Of a stretch of DNA of 64,000 bases, positions 8,955 through 18,375 are shown piece by piece (position 1 is the stretch's first letter; every line of letters starts with the position of its first letter). The notes below the pieces were generated by a model that saw only the letters and a list, made by a program, of their open reading frames with translations, was not told the origin of the DNA and ran no database searches. Source of the stretch: Wolbachia pipientis (GTDB lineage Bacteria; Pseudomonadota; Alphaproteobacteria; Rickettsiales; Anaplasmataceae); NCBI GenBank assembly GCA_023052945.1, contig CP095495.1, positions 1,518,320 to 1,582,319 on the forward strand, given 5' to 3'. The position numbers and the translations under genes were made by a program.

Positions 8955-8986
8955 AAATGGATCACCAAATGAACTTTCTTTTAAAG

Positions 8987-9433
8987 TTATGCAGCATTTT
9001 TGTCTTTATCATCTTTTCCCTTTTTACTTTCCTCTGGTGGTTGATTTTTATTCTTTTCATCACTCTTTTCGATTTTGCCTTTTTCAATTGGTTTAGCTGC
9101 CACTTTTTGAGTTTCTTTGTTTAAAACTTCAGATATAGCGGACTTTAGGACTTTCACCTCAACTTTTGGTGCTATTTCTATTATAAATTGTGCATTTGCC
9201 TCATCAACTTTATTAACTTCACCTATTATCCCGCCAGAAGTAATGACTGTATCACCACGCTTTATTTGATCTATCATCTTTCTATGTTCTTTTAGTTTTT
9301 TGTGTTGTGGACGAATAATGAGAAAATAAAATACCACAAATATTAAAATCAATGGAATAAAACTAGCAGAAGATGCGCCGATACTTGATGCATTGCTAGT
9401 TGCATCTGCTGCAAAAACTTCAGAAATGAGCAT
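8987..9433 (-). CDS. yajC: Sec translocase accessory subunit YajC
   Basis: Single-pass inner-membrane protein that associates with SecDF. 148 residues: a short N-terminus ending about residue 25, one membrane helix (FIPLILIFVVFYFLIIRPQ), then the family signature RPQHKKLKEHRKMI and the GDTVITSGGIIGEV fold. The C-terminal 35 residues are an unusual low-complexity charged tail (GKIEKSDEKNKNQPPEESKK), longer than in typical YajC of about 110 residues. It lies upstream of glmS on the same strand with a 32-base gap, suggesting co-transcription. Confidence 0.92.
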   Translation of the reverse strand: MLISEVFAADATSNASSIGASSASFIPLILIFVVFYFLIIRPQHKKLKEHRKMIDQIKRGDTVITSGGIIGEVNKVDEANAQFIIEIAPKVEVKVLKSAISEVLNKETQKVAAKPIEKGKIEKSDEKNKNQPPEESKKGKDDKDKNAA

Positions 9434-9562
9434 ATTTAATCCTAATTGTTAATGATAAAAATAAACCTATTTAAGTATTAATTACAATACCATGCCATGT
9501 CAAGTCTGGTGAAAACGTTTCTAAATACCGGTTGCGGATTTTAGATTATGCTAAAACCAGTA

Positions 9563-9639
9563 TGGCGGGAGTGATGAGACTTGAACTCACGACCTCATGC
9601 GTGACAGGCATGCGCTCTAACCAACTGAGCTACACCCCC
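9563..9639 (-). tRNA. tRNA-Asp (GTC)
   Basis: The minus strand folds as a 77-nt cloverleaf: acceptor GGGGGTG with CACTCCC (one G-U), D arm GCTC/GAGC, anticodon stem CATGC/GCATG with loop CTGTCAC giving anticodon GTC, T arm GTGAG/CTCAT with loop TTCAAGT, and discriminator G. The 3' CCA is encoded. Confidence 0.95.
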
Positions 9640-9829
9640 CTAATTTCTTTTTAGCGTTTTCGGGCTTCGACTTTAAAGCTAATAAACATGTTGCCCTTTG
9701 TCAATATTTTTTGTTTGCGCTTTGCTGTCTTTTCTATTACTATGTAAATAATTTAATTTCACACATGGCTTGTACAAGTAGTCCCATTAGGGTTATGCCA
9801 TGGAAGATAAACTATTTGGAGGAATAAAT

Positions 9830-10678
9830 ATGGCAAGTTTGCCTGAAGTCACTGTGCGTGATTTAGCCGAATCTGGTGTACATTTTGGTCACAAAATTAG
9901 TCGCTGGAACGCAAAAATGGCTCCATACATATATGGAGTGCATCAAGAAAATCGTATACATATAATTGACTTGCGAAAAACATTACCATTGCTACAGGTG
10001 GCCATGAAGGCTTTATATGACGTTGCATCTCAAGGTGGTCGCATTCTATTTGTTGGTACAAAGTTTCAAGCTTTTGATATTATTGCAAGTGAAGCGATTC
10101 GTTGTGGTCAATATTATGTGAATCATCGATGGCTTGGTGGTATGCTTACTAATTGGGGCACTGTTTCTTCTTCGATAAAAACCTTGATGCAATATGAGAA
10201 AATATTAAATGACGAGGATAGCATTTTAACAAAGAAAGAATTGGGGAACATTGAAAAGAAAAAGCAAAAGCTTGATAAGGCGCTTGGTGGTATTAGAGAA
10301 ATGGGAGCAATTCCTGATATCTTATTCATCGTTGATACTAATAAAGAGCATATTGCGGTTAAGGAGGCTAAAAAGTTAGGAATCCCAATAGTTGCAATAC
10401 TTGATACTAATTCTGATCCAGATGATATTACTTATCTAATACCTGGAAATGATGACTCAAGAAAATCAATAGAGCTCTATTGTAAATTAGCTACCGACTC
10501 TATATTAGCTGGAATAGAGTCTAGTCTAGCAAGATCTGGAGTTAAGATTGATAACATAAAAGGTGATGAGTTTATTCAAGAAAAAGAAGATAGTATTGTG
10601 CAAACTAAAAGGAAACGTAGTAAAGTTTACAAAGAAGAAGAAAGGGAGGTAGTAACAAATGAAGATGAATCCAGATAA
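9830..10678 (+). CDS. rpsB: 30S ribosomal protein S2
   Basis: Small-subunit protein at the head-body junction. 282 residues from the chosen ATG ([12 protein letters not shown]), which is preceded by TTGGAGGAATAAAT, a textbook binding site; an in-frame ATG 30 bases earlier lacks one and would add [10 protein letters not shown]. Family blocks are clear: [37 protein letters not shown], and [12 protein letters not shown]. The C-terminal 35 residues are a charged extension ([14 protein letters not shown]). It heads the operon rpsB-tsf-pyrH-frr, overlapping tsf by 20 bases. Confidence 0.97.
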   Translation: MASLPEVTVRDLAESGVHFGHKISRWNAKMAPYIYGVHQENRIHIIDLRKTLPLLQVAMKALYDVASQGGRILFVGTKFQAFDIIASEAIRCGQYYVNHRWLGGMLTNWGTVSSSIKTLMQYEKILNDEDSILTKKELGNIEKKKQKLDKALGGIREMGAIPDILFIVDTNKEHIAVKEAKKLGIPIVAILDTNSDPDDITYLIPGNDDSRKSIELYCKLATDSILAGIESSLARSGVKIDNIKGDEFIQEKEDSIVQTKRKRSKVYKEEEREVVTNEDESR

Positions 10679-11519
10679 TATAAGGGAATTACGTGATAGG
10701 ACAGGGCTTGGCTTAAGTGACTGTAAAAAAGCATTAGAAGAATGTGATGGTGACATCAAGAAAGCCGTTGATAAGTTGCGTACAATAGGTCTTGCTAAAG
10801 CTGACAAAAAATCTGATAGAGTAGCTTCAGATGGGCTCGTTGCTATGTGTTTGACTGAAAATTATGGTGCATTGGTTGAACTCAATTGCGAAACCGATTT
10901 TGTTGCAAGGAATGAGAAATTTATAGAGTTAGTTTCAAATTTAGCATCAATTGCTCATCAAGAACGCTGTATCAGTGTTGATGAGTTAAAAAATGCCAAG
11001 TATGAAAGCATTGGCACAGTGCAGGAAGCTATTATGAATGGTACGTCAGTTCTTGGTGAAAAGTTAGAGTTAAGCAAGCTTTGTTACCTAGAGACTAAGG
11101 ATGGAGTTGTTGCTGGTTATGTACACGGTGATGTACGTGGTTTAGGTAAAACTGGCGCTTTAGTTGCATTGCAATCACCCGGTGATAAGGCAAAGTTACA
11201 GGAAATTGGAAAACAAATAGCGATGCACATAGTTGCTATGAAGCCTGAAGCTTTGTCTATAGATGATTTAGATCAAATGAAGTTGAAAAATGAACGTTCT
11301 ATAATTGAAGAGCAAGTAAGGAGCTTAAATAAACCTGAAGAAGTAGCAAAAAAAATAGTAGATGGACGAATGGCTAAGTACTATGAAGAAGTTGTTTTAC
11401 TAGAACAAAAGTTCATAAAAGATGATAAAATGAAGATTTCTGATTTTATAAAATCAAGCGAGGTGAGTGCTATTAAATTATCTGATTACAAGTTACTTGT
11501 TTTGGGCAGTGCAAACTAA
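10659..11519 (+). CDS. tsf: Elongation factor Ts
   Basis: Guanine-nucleotide exchange factor for EF-Tu. 286 residues. The N-terminal UBA-like module is clear ([21 protein letters not shown]), followed by the signature [13 protein letters not shown] near residues 75-87 and a TDFV-containing dimerisation core. The start overlaps the end of rpsB; GGGAGG lies 9 bases before the ATG at 10659, so this start is preferred over the internal methionine two codons later. Translational coupling with rpsB is likely. Confidence 0.97.
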   Translation: MKMNPDNIRELRDRTGLGLSDCKKALEECDGDIKKAVDKLRTIGLAKADKKSDRVASDGLVAMCLTENYGALVELNCETDFVARNEKFIELVSNLASIAHQERCISVDELKNAKYESIGTVQEAIMNGTSVLGEKLELSKLCYLETKDGVVAGYVHGDVRGLGKTGALVALQSPGDKAKLQEIGKQIAMHIVAMKPEALSIDDLDQMKLKNERSIIEEQVRSLNKPEEVAKKIVDGRMAKYYEEVVLLEQKFIKDDKMKISDFIKSSEVSAIKLSDYKLLVLGSAN

Positions 11520-11529
11520 ATGGCAAGAA

Positions 11530-12264
11530 ATGTCTTCCTTAGCAGATAAAGTAAAATACTCTAGAGTGTTATTGAAGATCTCTGGTGAAGCTTTGATGGG
11601 GTCACAGTCTTTTGGCCATGATATGGGAATAATAAGCCAATTATGCAAAGATATAGCTGATGTTAACAGGCTTGGAGTTCAGGTATGTATTGTTGTTGGT
11701 GGTGGTAATATCTTTCGTGGCGCATCTGCGTCTTTAAGTGGCTGTGAAAGAGCAAGCAGTGATTATATTGGAATGCTTGCAACTATAATCAATGCTTTAA
11801 TTTTACAAAACTTTTTAGAAAAAAATTTAGTAGCTTCTAGGGTATTATCTGCAATACCCATGGCCACTGTATGTGAACCTTACATAAGAAGGAAAGCTAT
11901 TCGTCATTTAGAAAAAGGTAGAGTGGTAATTTTTGCAGCAGGCACAGGCAACCCATTTTTTACTACAGATACAGCTGCAGCCTTACGTGCTGTTGAAATG
12001 AATTGTGATGTTATTCTAAAGGGTACACAAGTAAATGGTGTATACTCCGCTGATCCGAAAAAAAATGAGGATGCTGTAATGTATGATAGGCTTTCTTACA
12101 CGGATTTATTGACTCGTGATTTAAAAGTTATGGATGCATCAGCAATTTCACTTGCTCGTGAGAATTCTATTCCAATTATAGTTTTTTCTTTGAAGGGAGA
12201 AAAAATAGTCAATATTATTAAGGGTCAAGGTACTTATACTATAGTTTCAGATTGTAAACAGTAG
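11530..12264 (+). CDS. pyrH: Uridylate kinase (UMP kinase)
   Basis: Phosphorylates UMP to UDP in pyrimidine nucleotide synthesis; bacterial hexameric amino-acid-kinase fold. 244 residues from ATG 11530 ([15 protein letters not shown]), 10 bases after the tsf stop; the frame is open further upstream but that extension lies inside tsf and has no family support. Motifs: [12 protein letters not shown] (P-loop-like), [28 protein letters not shown] and [13 protein letters not shown]. The ribosome binding site is weak, consistent with coupling to tsf. Confidence 0.95.
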   Translation: MSSLADKVKYSRVLLKISGEALMGSQSFGHDMGIISQLCKDIADVNRLGVQVCIVVGGGNIFRGASASLSGCERASSDYIGMLATIINALILQNFLEKNLVASRVLSAIPMATVCEPYIRRKAIRHLEKGRVVIFAAGTGNPFFTTDTAAALRAVEMNCDVILKGTQVNGVYSADPKKNEDAVMYDRLSYTDLLTRDLKVMDASAISLARENSIPIIVFSLKGEKIVNIIKGQGTYTIVSDCKQ

Positions 12265-12271
12265 GTAATTT

Positions 12272-12829
12272 ATGTTAAATGAAATAAAAGCTAAAACAAA
12301 AGAAAGAATGCTAAAAACTATTCAGTCCTTTCATGGTGATATTAAAGGCGTACGCACTGGTAGAGCTAGCGCATCGTTGCTTGATGGTATAGTTGTAAAT
12401 ATCTATGGTGGACATCAAAAGTTAAATCAGGTTGCAGGCGTTTCAGTTATAGATAACAAAACCCTATCAATTAAAGTTTGGGATATTAATGTTGTAGGTG
12501 AAGTGAAAAATGCTATATTAAATGCCAACTTGAATTTAAATCCTGTTGTTGAGGGCAATACCATACGTATAGCTCTTCCGGATTTAACACAAGAAACCCG
12601 TGAAAAATTAGTAAAATTATTGCATCAGTTTTCTGAAAATGCGCGGATTGCCATCAGAAATATACGCAGAGATGTTATGGAAGAAATAGAGAAAATGAAG
12701 GGAAATAAGGAGATCTCAGAAGATGATTTTCATGGTGCTAAGAAGGAAATACAAAATACTACTGATGATAATATAAAAAAGATTGATGGTGAATTGTCCA
12801 TCAAAGAAAAGGATATATTGCATCACTAA
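12272..12829 (+). CDS. frr: Ribosome recycling factor
   Basis: Splits post-termination ribosomes together with EF-G. 185 residues, the normal length. The N-terminal helix carries the conserved VRTGRASASLLDGI block, and the C-terminal helices contain ARIAIRNIRRDVMEEIEKM and DDNIKKIDGELSIKEKDI. It starts 7 bases after the pyrH stop and ends the translation part of the operon; a palindrome-rich spacer of about 410 bases separates it from uppS. Confidence 0.97.
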   Translation: MLNEIKAKTKERMLKTIQSFHGDIKGVRTGRASASLLDGIVVNIYGGHQKLNQVAGVSVIDNKTLSIKVWDINVVGEVKNAILNANLNLNPVVEGNTIRIALPDLTQETREKLVKLLHQFSENARIAIRNIRRDVMEEIEKMKGNKEISEDDFHGAKKEIQNTTDDNIKKIDGELSIKEKDILHH

Positions 12830-12948
12830 GGTAATATGAAAGAAACCTTCAGTAGTGAAAAAGAAAAAATTACATGCAAGGGTGTCATGGAGGTAGCAGG
12901 CACACAACCGTATGAACGTTGCAATATTGCACAATATTATACAGTAAA

Positions 12949-13215
12949 TGATGTCATTCCAGTGTTCTCTTTCATGTCATCCCAGTGCCTTTTTTCCCTG
13001 TCATCCCAGTGCGTGACACTGGGATCCATCTTATTTTCATCATGGACATTATATGCTCTAAGAATCTGTTGTTCATTGCATAATTTGCAAATATTTTTAT
13101 ACTTAGATCCCAGTGTCACGCACTGGGATGACAGGAAAAAGGGCTACTGGGATGACACCTTTCAAGTGTCCCAAATCACAATGTTTGCACAGTTATATGT
13201 CAAGTACTGGAATGA
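12949..13215. repeat. Palindromic elements between frr and uppS
   Basis: The 410-base gap between frr and uppS holds several units of the CATCCCAGTGCGTGACACTG type: three successive half/full units at 12949-13028 and an inverted one at 13105-13134, with a variant near 13150. A spurious frame (12836-13225) opens across them and encodes the tell-tale peptide SSQCVTLGS also seen in midA. Outside the repeats I see nothing. Confidence 0.85.
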
Positions 13216-13241
13216 TATCGAGTAGTTTAGATGAACTTTAA

Positions 13242-13937
13242 ATGTTGAATCAAGAATCTTTACCGAAACATTTAGCAATTATTATGGATGGTAATGGTAG
13301 ATGGGCGAACAATCAAGGAAAGGTAAAAATTGATGGTTATAAAAAGGGCAGTGAAGTTGCATACGATATTGCCAAGTATTGTACGGACCTAACCATACCC
13401 TACTTAACTTTGTATGCATTCTCTATGGAGAATTGGCTTAGACCTAAAAACGAAACTGACTGTCTATTTGATTTATTTTACTCCGTTTTAACTAATGAAG
13501 ATAAAGTCAATTTCATTTGTAACTGTAACATTAAGTTGAATTTTATTGGCAATTTAAGTCTGTTATCCAGTAAAATATTGGATCAAATTAAAAAAGCAGA
13601 AGAAATGACACATAAGAACGATGGGTTATTACTCACTGTGGCAGTCAGTTATGGAGCAAAGCAAGAAATTACACAAGCTATAAGCAATATTATAAAAGAA
13701 AATATTGCTTATGTATCAGAAGAGGAATTTGAAAAATTTCTATATACTAAAGATTTGCCAAAATTGGATTTATTAATTCGCACTGGTGGCGAAAAAAGAT
13801 TAAGCAATTTTTTATTATGGCAAGCAGCTTATGCTGAATTATATTTTTGTGATACTTTATGGCCTGATTTTTCTTGTCAAGATTTGAGCAAAGCATTAGA
13901 AGATTATACAAAAAGAGAGAAAAAATATGGTAGATAA
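13242..13937 (+). CDS. uppS: Isoprenyl transferase (undecaprenyl diphosphate synthase)
   Basis: cis-Prenyltransferase that extends farnesyl diphosphate to the C55 lipid carrier for lipid II. 231 residues. Signature IIMDGNGRWANNQG at residues 14-27 contains the catalytic Asp; the substrate loops IRTGGEKRLSNFLLWQ and AYAELYFCDTLWPDF are canonical. One family block is unusual: the usual YGGRxEI is YGAKQEI here. Starts 17 bases after the palindrome cluster and overlaps cdsA by 11 bases, so the two lipid genes are coupled. Confidence 0.95.
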   Translation: MLNQESLPKHLAIIMDGNGRWANNQGKVKIDGYKKGSEVAYDIAKYCTDLTIPYLTLYAFSMENWLRPKNETDCLFDLFYSVLTNEDKVNFICNCNIKLNFIGNLSLLSSKILDQIKKAEEMTHKNDGLLLTVAVSYGAKQEITQAISNIIKENIAYVSEEEFEKFLYTKDLPKLDLLIRTGGEKRLSNFLLWQAAYAELYFCDTLWPDFSCQDLSKALEDYTKREKKYGR

Positions 13938-14553
13938 TAATTTTATAGTCAGAATATTGTCCTCAATAATAATATTATTTATATTTTCTTTTGCTACATA
14001 TTTCAGTGATTTATCGTTTTACCTATTAATTTTTTCGATAGCAGTTTTATCTTCTTTTGAATGGTATAATCTAACCCAAGGAAACAAAATTTTATACGTT
14101 TTTGCATTATTATTAATTGCGCTACCAAGCGCCTCATTAATATATTTATATAATCTACCACAGGGAAAATATGCATTAGTATGGTTCGTCTTAACCATTT
14201 GGGGAATTGATGTTACTGCCTACCTGTTTGGCAAGAATTTTGGTGGAGCTAAAATTTGCCCAATTCTTAGCCCTGGAAAAACTTGGACAGGACTTCTTGG
14301 TGCAATCTTAGCTGGAGTAGTGTGCACAATTTTTGGATCAATATTTTTTGGTCTATTTTCAATTCTTTATTCTCCAATCATTGGCCTTGCAATCGCTATT
14401 CTAGCGCAACTTGGCGATTTCACTGAGTCGCTTGTTAAAAGAGCTTACGGTGTTAAAGATAGTGGAAGTATGATACCTGGCCATGGAGGAGTGCTCGATC
14501 GTATGGATAGTTTCATTTTTACTGCCCCTCTTATTGCCATTTACATAAGCTAA
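13927..14553 (+). CDS. cdsA: Phosphatidate cytidylyltransferase
   Basis: Makes CDP-diacylglycerol from phosphatidate and CTP, the branch point of phospholipid synthesis, in the inner membrane. 208 residues, shorter than the 260-285 typical of free-living bacteria, with about six membrane segments. The C-terminal family signature is complete: KRAYGVKDSGSMIPGHGG then VLDRMDS. Overlap with uppS and shared direction place it in the rpsB-to-cdsA operon. Confidence 0.95.
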   Translation: MVDNNFIVRILSSIIILFIFSFATYFSDLSFYLLIFSIAVLSSFEWYNLTQGNKILYVFALLLIALPSASLIYLYNLPQGKYALVWFVLTIWGIDVTAYLFGKNFGGAKICPILSPGKTWTGLLGAILAGVVCTIFGSIFFGLFSILYSPIIGLAIAILAQLGDFTESLVKRAYGVKDSGSMIPGHGGVLDRMDSFIFTAPLIAIYIS

Positions 14554-14577
14554 GTCTGCAGAAGAAATAAAGTGCCA

Positions 14578-14769
14578 TTAGAGTTCATCCCTAGTCAGCT
14601 CCCCAACCGCTTCTACAGTACAGTCATGGACAAACGTCTTTTCACAATAAGGGCAGGCTATTTCCTCTTCTTCTCCCATATCTAAATATATTAATGGATG
14701 GCCGGAACCCTCATCATTCTCATCACCATGACAACAAACTTTTCTATTATTAACCCTCACTTTTGACAT
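14578..14769 (-). CDS. Zinc-finger (CHCC-type) protein, NDUFS6-like
   Basis: 63 residues. The pattern CCHG, then HPLIYLDMG, then CPYCEKTFVHD fits the CHCC zinc-finger family that includes the mitochondrial complex I subunit NDUFS6 and its alphaproteobacterial relatives. By analogy it may be an accessory zinc subunit of NADH:quinone oxidoreductase; that is inference. It is convergent with cdsA, with 24 bases between the stops. Confidence 0.8.
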   Translation of the reverse strand: MSKVRVNNRKVCCHGDENDEGSGHPLIYLDMGEEEEIACPYCEKTFVHDCTVEAVGELTRDEL

Positions 14770-14837
14770 GCTACTCCTTTAGCTTATAATATTTTATATA
14801 TTGAATATACCCATCCAGAAATAAAAAACAACAAGCA

Positions 14838-15344
14838 CTATTCTCCATTTTTTATCCTATTCAGGTTAATCAATTCGTTTTGAACGCCTTTTGATACAAA
14901 TTTGCTAACATCTTCCCCTAATCTTGCTATTTCCTTTACAAAACTTGATGAGATAAATTGAGTATCTTCAGAAGCAGGAAGAAATATGGTTTCGATTTCA
15001 GGAAGAAGTTTATAATTTACCCAACTCATTTGAAACTCGTAATCAAAATCCGATACTGCTCTGAGTCCCCTTATAATAACAGAAGCATTCTGCTCTTTGG
15101 CAAACTTCACTAGCAACCCATTAAAAGATATAACATCTGCATCAATTCCTAGCCCTTTGATTTCACTTTCAGCCATGCTTGTGCGTAGCTTTGTGTCAAA
15201 GGCAATATGCTTATTAACGTTTTCTGCAACTCCTATTATTAATTTATCGACTAGTTTACACGCTCTTTTGATTATGTCAATATGCCCAAAAGTTATAGGG
15301 TCAAATGTGCCAGGGTAGATTCCTATTCTGTTATTAATGTTCAT
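14838..15344 (-). CDS. coaD: Pantetheine-phosphate adenylyltransferase
   Basis: Transfers AMP from ATP to 4'-phosphopantetheine, the penultimate step of coenzyme A synthesis. 168 residues, normal length. Nucleotidyltransferase motif IYPGTFDPITFGHIDII at residues 8-24 with the T/HxGH-type site, GLRAVSDFDYEFQM substrate block, and ISSSFVKEIARLG at the second ATP motif. Transcribed away from tRNA-Phe. Confidence 0.96.
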   Translation of the reverse strand: MNINNRIGIYPGTFDPITFGHIDIIKRACKLVDKLIIGVAENVNKHIAFDTKLRTSMAESEIKGLGIDADVISFNGLLVKFAKEQNASVIIRGLRAVSDFDYEFQMSWVNYKLLPEIETIFLPASEDTQFISSSFVKEIARLGEDVSKFVSKGVQNELINLNRIKNGE

Positions 15345-15425
15345 CCTTTATTTTTATATAAACTACTTTAAAAACTTTTGATAGACATAATAACATTTTT
15401 TATCTAAAAATGAAAGTATACAGTT

Positions 15426-15498
15426 GGCCTGATAGCTCAGTTGGTAGAGCAAAGGACTGAAAATCCTTGTGTCGCTGGTTCGATTCCTGCTCAGGCCA
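15426..15498 (+). tRNA. tRNA-Phe (GAA)
   Basis: 73-nt cloverleaf: acceptor GGCCTGA/TCAGGCC, D arm GCTC/GAGC, anticodon stem AAGGA/TCCTT with loop CTGAAAA (anticodon GAA), variable loop GTGTC, T loop TTCGATT, discriminator A. The T stem GCTGG/CCTGC has a T-T mismatch at its middle pair. CCA is not encoded. Confidence 0.94.
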
Positions 15499-15568
15499 CT
15501 TTCTCTTTCGTGGCAAACTTGCCTTTTTGTTATAAAATACTCTATATCATAATATAAATATTAGGGAG

Positions 15569-16573
15569 ATGGTATATAAATATTATAATAAAGTATTTAA
15601 GATCTTATTAACTATAGTTCTATTATTAAGCAATATTACTTATGCTGGCGTTAGTAAAAAACCGGCATCTCAACATGTAACCAGAAAAGAAGAACCAGCG
15701 TCAACTGTCTTGACGGCAGAAAATACAGTAAATAATGACGTAGTTGTTGGTTTGTTGAAAACGGAAGAAGCACATGAACTTGGGCTATCTCAAAATATCT
15801 ATGAGATGTTTAATAACTTTGGGGTTAAGACTGTACTGATTGATTATAATAAGATAATTAGCCTTAAAAAAATTCAGACAGAGTCACTTAATCTCGCAAA
15901 ACAAGATGAAACATTGGCAAAAAAGCTAACATTAGACCGAATAAAAGTTGAAGTTGCACAATTCATTAAAGAGCACAAAATAAATAGGATATTTATTCCG
16001 GATAATTTACATTCAGCACCCACTCCTTATCGCCAGCTTGTTACTGAAGCAATTGTAAAAATAGTTGATGATAACCCTGCAATTCATTTACTTGGCATAT
16101 GTGAAGGCATAATGAATGCAAAGAGAATTGAAGTAGTGAGTGTTGTGAGTGATGAAGAGAAGCAAAGATCTCATTTAAAATCAACACCTAATCCACAGAA
16201 AGAGGATGTACCTCTCCAGCAGATAAAGATCGTTCCAAATAGTCGTTTAGCAGAAGTAGTAGCCAAATTCCTAATACCTAATGAAAATGGCTGGTTTTCA
16301 ACATATTTTCCAGATGCTCATTCAGGGGCAGTAAGTAATACACCAGAAAATAGAAGAAAATTGGAGTTACTTGGATATAAAGTTGCAGCATTTTCCAGTG
16401 AGGGGGTAATAGAGGCTATTGAAGATAAGCATGGTAATGTTCACTTTCAAAGTCATCCAGAAGCCCTTGTTGTGAAGTCAGATAAAAACCTCTATTTATC
16501 AAATCACAAGGAACGTCAAGTGTCTACACTAGTTGCTATAGCGATTATGAATGATTTTCTTTATCGTGCTTAA
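15569..16573 (+). CDS. Exported class I glutamine amidotransferase-like hydrolase (peptidase C26 type)
   Basis: 334 residues. An N-terminal signal peptide (basic YKYYNKVFK, hydrophobic ILLTIVLLLSNITYA, likely cut after Ala26) points to the periplasm or outside. The mature part has the class I amidotransferase triad: Cys178 in HLLGICEGIMN and His296/Glu298 in HFQSHPEAL, preceded by SSEGVIEAIED, as in gamma-glutamyl-gamma-aminobutyrate hydrolases. Substrate unknown; a secreted C26 enzyme might act on gamma-glutamyl or peptidoglycan-derived peptides. The GGGAG motif lies directly against the ATG, which is unusually close. Its 3' side is bordered by the IS481 insertion 11 bases after the stop. 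Confidence 0.8.
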   Translation: MVYKYYNKVFKILLTIVLLLSNITYAGVSKKPASQHVTRKEEPASTVLTAENTVNNDVVVGLLKTEEAHELGLSQNIYEMFNNFGVKTVLIDYNKIISLKKIQTESLNLAKQDETLAKKLTLDRIKVEVAQFIKEHKINRIFIPDNLHSAPTPYRQLVTEAIVKIVDDNPAIHLLGICEGIMNAKRIEVVSVVSDEEKQRSHLKSTPNPQKEDVPLQQIKIVPNSRLAEVVAKFLIPNENGWFSTYFPDAHSGAVSNTPENRRKLELLGYKVAAFSSEGVIEAIEDKHGNVHFQSHPEALVVKSDKNLYLSNHKERQVSTLVAIAIMNDFLYRA

Positions 16574-16584
16574 TGTGTATTAAA

Positions 16585-17762
16585 TAAGACTTGATCTGAC
16601 ACTTTAAAAAAGTAAGTTATAAAATAATAAAAGAAAGGAGTGTTAGAAATGAGTACAATACAAACAAAAATACTAAAACCAAAGCTAGGGTTATTAGAAC
16701 TAGCAAAACAACTAGGAAATGTATCTCAAGCATGTAAAGTGATGGGATACTCAAGAGATACATTTTATCGATTTAAGGAGTTATATGAAAATGGAGGAGA
16801 GGAAGCATTACATGAAATAAGTAAGAAAAAACCGCTATTAGCGAACAGAGTTTCCGATAATATAGAAAGAACAGTGATTGGTATAGCAACAGAATTTCCA
16901 GCATATGGGCAAGAAAGAGCTGCAAATGAACTGAGAAAAAGAGGTATAATAATTTCTCAGGGAGGAGTAAGGTCTGTATGGCTAAGAAATGACCTTGAAA
17001 CTCTCAAAAAGAGACTTAAAGCACTAGAGACAAAAGTAGCTCAAGACGGAATCATTTTAACTGAAGAACAACTTGCAGCTTTAGAAAAAATGAAAGAACA
17101 AAAGGAAGCTCATGGTGAAATTGAGACGCAACATCCAGGTTATTTGGGTTCTCAAGATACCTATTATGTGGGCAATATCAAAGGTATAGGGCGAATTTAT
17201 CAGCAGACTTTTGTTGACACTTATTCCAGGGTTGCAATGGTTAAACTTTACACGGACAGAACAGCTATTACAGCTGAAGATCTTCTCAATGATAGGGTTA
17301 TTCCATTTTTTGATGAGCAGAAAATTCCATTATTACGCATTCTAACTGATAGGGGTACGGAATATTGTGGCAAGCCAGAAAATCACGCTTATCAGCTATA
17401 TTTGGGAATCGAAAATATCGACCATTCTAGAACCAAAGCCAACTCTCCACAAACTAATGGCATATGTGAAAGATTTCATAGAACTATGCAAGATGAGTGT
17501 TACAATATTATCTTTAGAAAGAAAATCTACAATTCTTTGGAAGATCTACAGATTGATGTTGATTGTTGGTTGCATTCTTATAATGATACAAGACCTCACT
17601 CTGGTAAGTACTGCTATGGAAAAACACCTATGCAGACTTTTCTTGATAGCAAACATATTGCTTTTCAGAAAAATATTAGTAGCATTAAACAAGAGACTGA
17701 TATTAGTTTTAACTACCTCAATTCTTCTGTCAGTTAATTCTTGTCTGTCAGATTAAGTCTTA
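16585..17762 (+). mobile_element. IS481-family insertion sequence
   Basis: 1178 bp bounded by TAAGACTTGATCTGACA on the left and TGTCAGATTAAGTCTTA on the right, a 17-bp terminal inverted repeat with one mismatch. It encodes one intact transposase. The right end is only 9 bases from a truncated ISWpi1 copy, so this element, or a deletion beside it, removed the rest of that copy. No obvious target duplication is visible at its flanks. Confidence 0.85.
16649..17737 (+). CDS. IS481-family transposase
   Basis: 362 residues from ATG 16649, which follows AGAAAGGAG with an 8-base gap; a GTG 9 bases earlier overlaps that site and is rejected. N-terminal helix-turn-helix (VSQACKVMGYSRDTFYRF), a second HTH-like part with GQERAANELRKRG, a charged coiled-coil linker (DLETLKKRLKALETKV), then an rve integrase core: FVDTYSRVAMVKLY supplies the first Asp, ILTDRGTEYCG the second, and NSPQTNGICERFHRTMQ the Glu. 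The C-terminus YNDTRPHSGKYCYGKTPMQ is typical. The frame is intact, so the element may be active. Confidence 0.9.
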   Translation: MSTIQTKILKPKLGLLELAKQLGNVSQACKVMGYSRDTFYRFKELYENGGEEALHEISKKKPLLANRVSDNIERTVIGIATEFPAYGQERAANELRKRGIIISQGGVRSVWLRNDLETLKKRLKALETKVAQDGIILTEEQLAALEKMKEQKEAHGEIETQHPGYLGSQDTYYVGNIKGIGRIYQQTFVDTYSRVAMVKLYTDRTAITAEDLLNDRVIPFFDEQKIPLLRILTDRGTEYCGKPENHAYQLYLGIENIDHSRTKANSPQTNGICERFHRTMQDECYNIIFRKKIYNSLEDLQIDVDCWLHSYNDTRPHSGKYCYGKTPMQTFLDSKHIAFQKNISSIKQETDISFNYLNSSVS

Positions 17763-17771
17763 TCTTTTACA

Positions 17772-18375
17772 CCTTATGCGGAAATCACTAATTCTACCAC
17801 GGTATGACTTTGACACTGATAAAATTCTTCCTCCTTCTTCGATAATAATCTCAGTTTTCATAGTGTTGGTTCTTTTTTTTCCTGAATATGATTTCTTCCG
17901 TTTTTTACTATCTTCTGGTCTCTGTATTTGCTGTTCTGTAACATCAGCCAAAATCTTCAGTATTTTTTCTGGCGTCATACTTCTATCTTTTGTTATAGTC
18001 ACTTTTTTGGCGAGTAATGGCTCTATTCTCTTAAGTAACCTACATACATTTGCGTTGTGTACATTGAATAGGCATCCTAAAAATCTATGTGTTATGTAAG
18101 TGCGATAGTACAAAATTACGCAAAACAACTTATCTTCCAGAGTTGGTAGTTTTGATCTTCTACCATGACACTTTTTCTGTTTTTCCTATCCAGACCTCAC
18201 TTTTTCCACTACTTTTTCGAACTCCTCTATAGTTAAACCTGTTATATTACGAAAGTTTCTTGGGTATTTTTTCATATTATAGTAACTAAAGCTCATTTTT
18301 TTTTCTTACTTGATCTGCTTATTCTTCTTCTACCTCTCTCACATCATTTTTTCAATCACCTTTTTCAGCAGGTCT
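17772..18375 (-). mobile_element. Truncated ISWpi1-type copy
   Basis: About 604 bp identical in layout to the 5'-transposase half of ISWpi1, ending in the intact CAGCAGGTCT terminus at 18375. The other end is cut inside the transposase at the SDFRIR codons, next to the IS481. The transposase is also dead by a TAG at codon 37 (Trp in other copies), seen as CCTATCC at about 18186-18192. The copy carries Tyr at residue 11. Confidence 0.9.

Noticed and set aside
11520..11530. Alternative pyrH starts upstream of 11530
   Set aside because: The ATG at 11520 is in another frame and the upstream in-frame ATG lies inside tsf with no family-like residues.
12836..13225. 129-codon frame between frr and uppS
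   Set aside because: It runs through palindromic repeats and encodes the repeat peptide; no binding site or family outside the repeats.
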